A stretch of 64,000 nt of DNA from Leptolyngbyaceae cyanobacterium JSC-12. Its GTDB lineage: Bacteria; Cyanobacteriota; Cyanobacteriia; Leptolyngbyales; Leptolyngbyaceae. The stretch lies in assembly GCA_000309945.1 (NCBI GenBank), contig CM001633.1, positions 2,142,292 to 2,206,291 on the forward strand, in the 5' to 3' direction. The position numbers were made by a program, and so were the translations under genes. Shown here piece by piece: positions 63,342 through 64,000 of this stretch. The notes below the pieces were generated by a model. The model was not told the origin of the DNA and searched no databases. It worked only from the letters and a program-made list of their open reading frames with translations. How positions within the stretch are numbered: position 1 is the stretch's first letter; each line of letters starts with the position of its first letter.

Positions 63342-64000
63342 CTAGGGTCTCGGTAGGGCGTAGAAGCCTAAATGGTTAGCAACGGGACGTTCTCGCATGG
63401 GCATTTTGGTGTGAACGGGAGAGTTGAGAATTTGAAACCCATTAGGGGTTGCGGTGACAAGGGTCGTTGAGCCGCCTCCGTCTAAATTTAAGGCGGCATC
63501 GGCTCCCAATGCGATCGCGATTTCTGCCAGTTCTCTCAAAGTTACACCTTCGCTGTAGAGCCATTGTTTATCGTCAACAGCAATTAACCACAGCTTTTTA
63601 CCTGTTTTATCCACAGCAACCGCAGTACGGGAATAGTTGTCATCGCTATCAGCAGATCCCTGCCTGGCAGGAATCGCCTGCCCATGCACGACAATGGTGC
63701 TACTTCCGGCAACCGCCTGAGTGGTTCCAGCAGGACATTTACCAGATGCCACAATACGGGCACGGTGATCAGCAGTGATACAGAAAACTGCCCAGTCTTC
63801 CTGGGAGGGGGAATACTCATGCCCATTTGAAATTGCTTGCCCCAAGACACCGACGCGATCGCCACTGTTGGGATAAGAACTCCACGGCGTATTTTCATCA
63901 AACGGGTAGAAGAAATTGGCATTCACTGCCAGTTGCAACTTGAATTCTTCTAAAAACTCAGAGGTAGTGCGGGCATTGGTTTCCCATTCAGGAGCACGTG
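63342..64000 (-). CDS. Phosphodiester glycosidase family protein (5' partial)
   Basis: The C-terminal part of a NAGPA-type (PF09992) protein shows LAVNANFFYP, TAVAVDKTGKKLWLIAVDDK, GADAALNLDGGGSTTLVT and PVANHLGFYAL; the LDGGGSTT loop is diagnostic. The frame remains open to the window edge (…RAPEWETNARTTSEFLEE upstream of the TTG at 63938), so the protein begins outside the window. Family members remove N-acetylglucosamine from phosphodiester links or act on exopolysaccharide and are usually exported. Any signal peptide lies beyond the window. Confidence 0.88.
   Translation of the reverse strand, partial: RAPEWETNARTTSEFLEEFKLQLAVNANFFYPFDENTPWSSYPNSGDRVGVLGQAISNGHEYSPSQEDWAVFCITADHRARIVASGKCPAGTTQAVAGSSTIVVHGQAIPARQGSADSDDNYSRTAVAVDKTGKKLWLIAVDDKQWLYSEGVTLRELAEIAIALGADAALNLDGGGSTTLVTATPNGFQILNSPVHTKMPMRERPVANHLGFYALPRP

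Overview
The window is a stretch of cyanobacterial chromosome. The evidence is dense HIP1 octamers (GCGATCGC), a CP12 gene, phosphoribulokinase, ferredoxin-NADP reductase with a phycobilisome-linker domain, a Cph1-type phytochrome with its response regulator, and many families known mainly from cyanobacteria (DUF3326, DUF3177, DUF4079, DUF3086, DUF3119). The many sensory genes and insertion sequences fit a larger freshwater or terrestrial, possibly filamentous, cyanobacterium rather than a streamlined marine picocyanobacterium. The genus cannot be fixed from the sequence alone. Genes lie on both strands in short operons, as is usual for the phylum.

Layout. 1-3.4 kb: the 3' part of a DDE-transposase insertion sequence, an unrecognised ORF, and an RNase III gene (rnc) split by an IS200-type element. 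3.4-13.4 kb: a Cache-domain histidine kinase, a RibD C-domain reductase, a COG3146 acyltransferase, folB, tRNA-Gly(GCC), a ProA homologue without the catalytic cysteine, a fatty-acid desaturase and a PLP lyase. 13.4-20 kb: a membrane protein with a plastid relative, a DppB-type permease, a pair of M16 peptidases and a TPR protein. 20-23.4 kb: a minus-strand operon of a ferredoxin-nucleotide cyclase fusion, a ferredoxin, a 62-residue protein, a DUF3326 protein and a CPBP protease. A second, complete copy of the first IS (23.5-25.0 kb, opposite orientation) sits directly upstream of this operon. 25-37 kb: FIST sensor protein, cp12, DUF3177, glmM, an HD-domain protein, a secreted barnase with its barstar, mnmG, a DppC-type permease, DUF2470 and DUF6391-like proteins. 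37-43.8 kb: DUF4079, Nudix, PrxQ, hisB, yqeK, rsfS, purN, ribD. 43.8-49.5 kb: a minus-strand light-signalling cluster of response regulator, phytochrome, response regulator and hybrid histidine kinase. 49.7-58.5 kb: mgtE, a DppB permease, tRNA-Ser(UGA), a PRK paralogue, comB, petH, prk and an NRPI-repeat protein. 58.3-64 kb: small proteins, a GIY-YIG protein, plsY, the DUF3119-DUF3086-MlaE group and a phosphodiester glycosidase that runs off the window.

How the genes work together. CP12, PRK and petH belong to the light/redox control of carbon fixation. The PRK paralogue keeps the P-loop but has lost one of the two regulatory cysteines. The phytochrome cluster has two overlapping gene junctions and is likely one transcription unit. 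yqeK-rsfS and the DUF3119-DUF3086-MlaE group are conserved arrangements. Three orphan oligopeptide-type permease genes are scattered through the window with no binding-protein or ATPase partner nearby.

I found no CRISPR array, prophage or obvious large novel system. The best leads are the rnc disruption, the ferredoxin-cyclase fusion with an altered specificity residue and an IS just upstream, the catalytically altered ProA homologue, the secreted barnase-barstar pair, and the NRPI-repeat protein beside prk.
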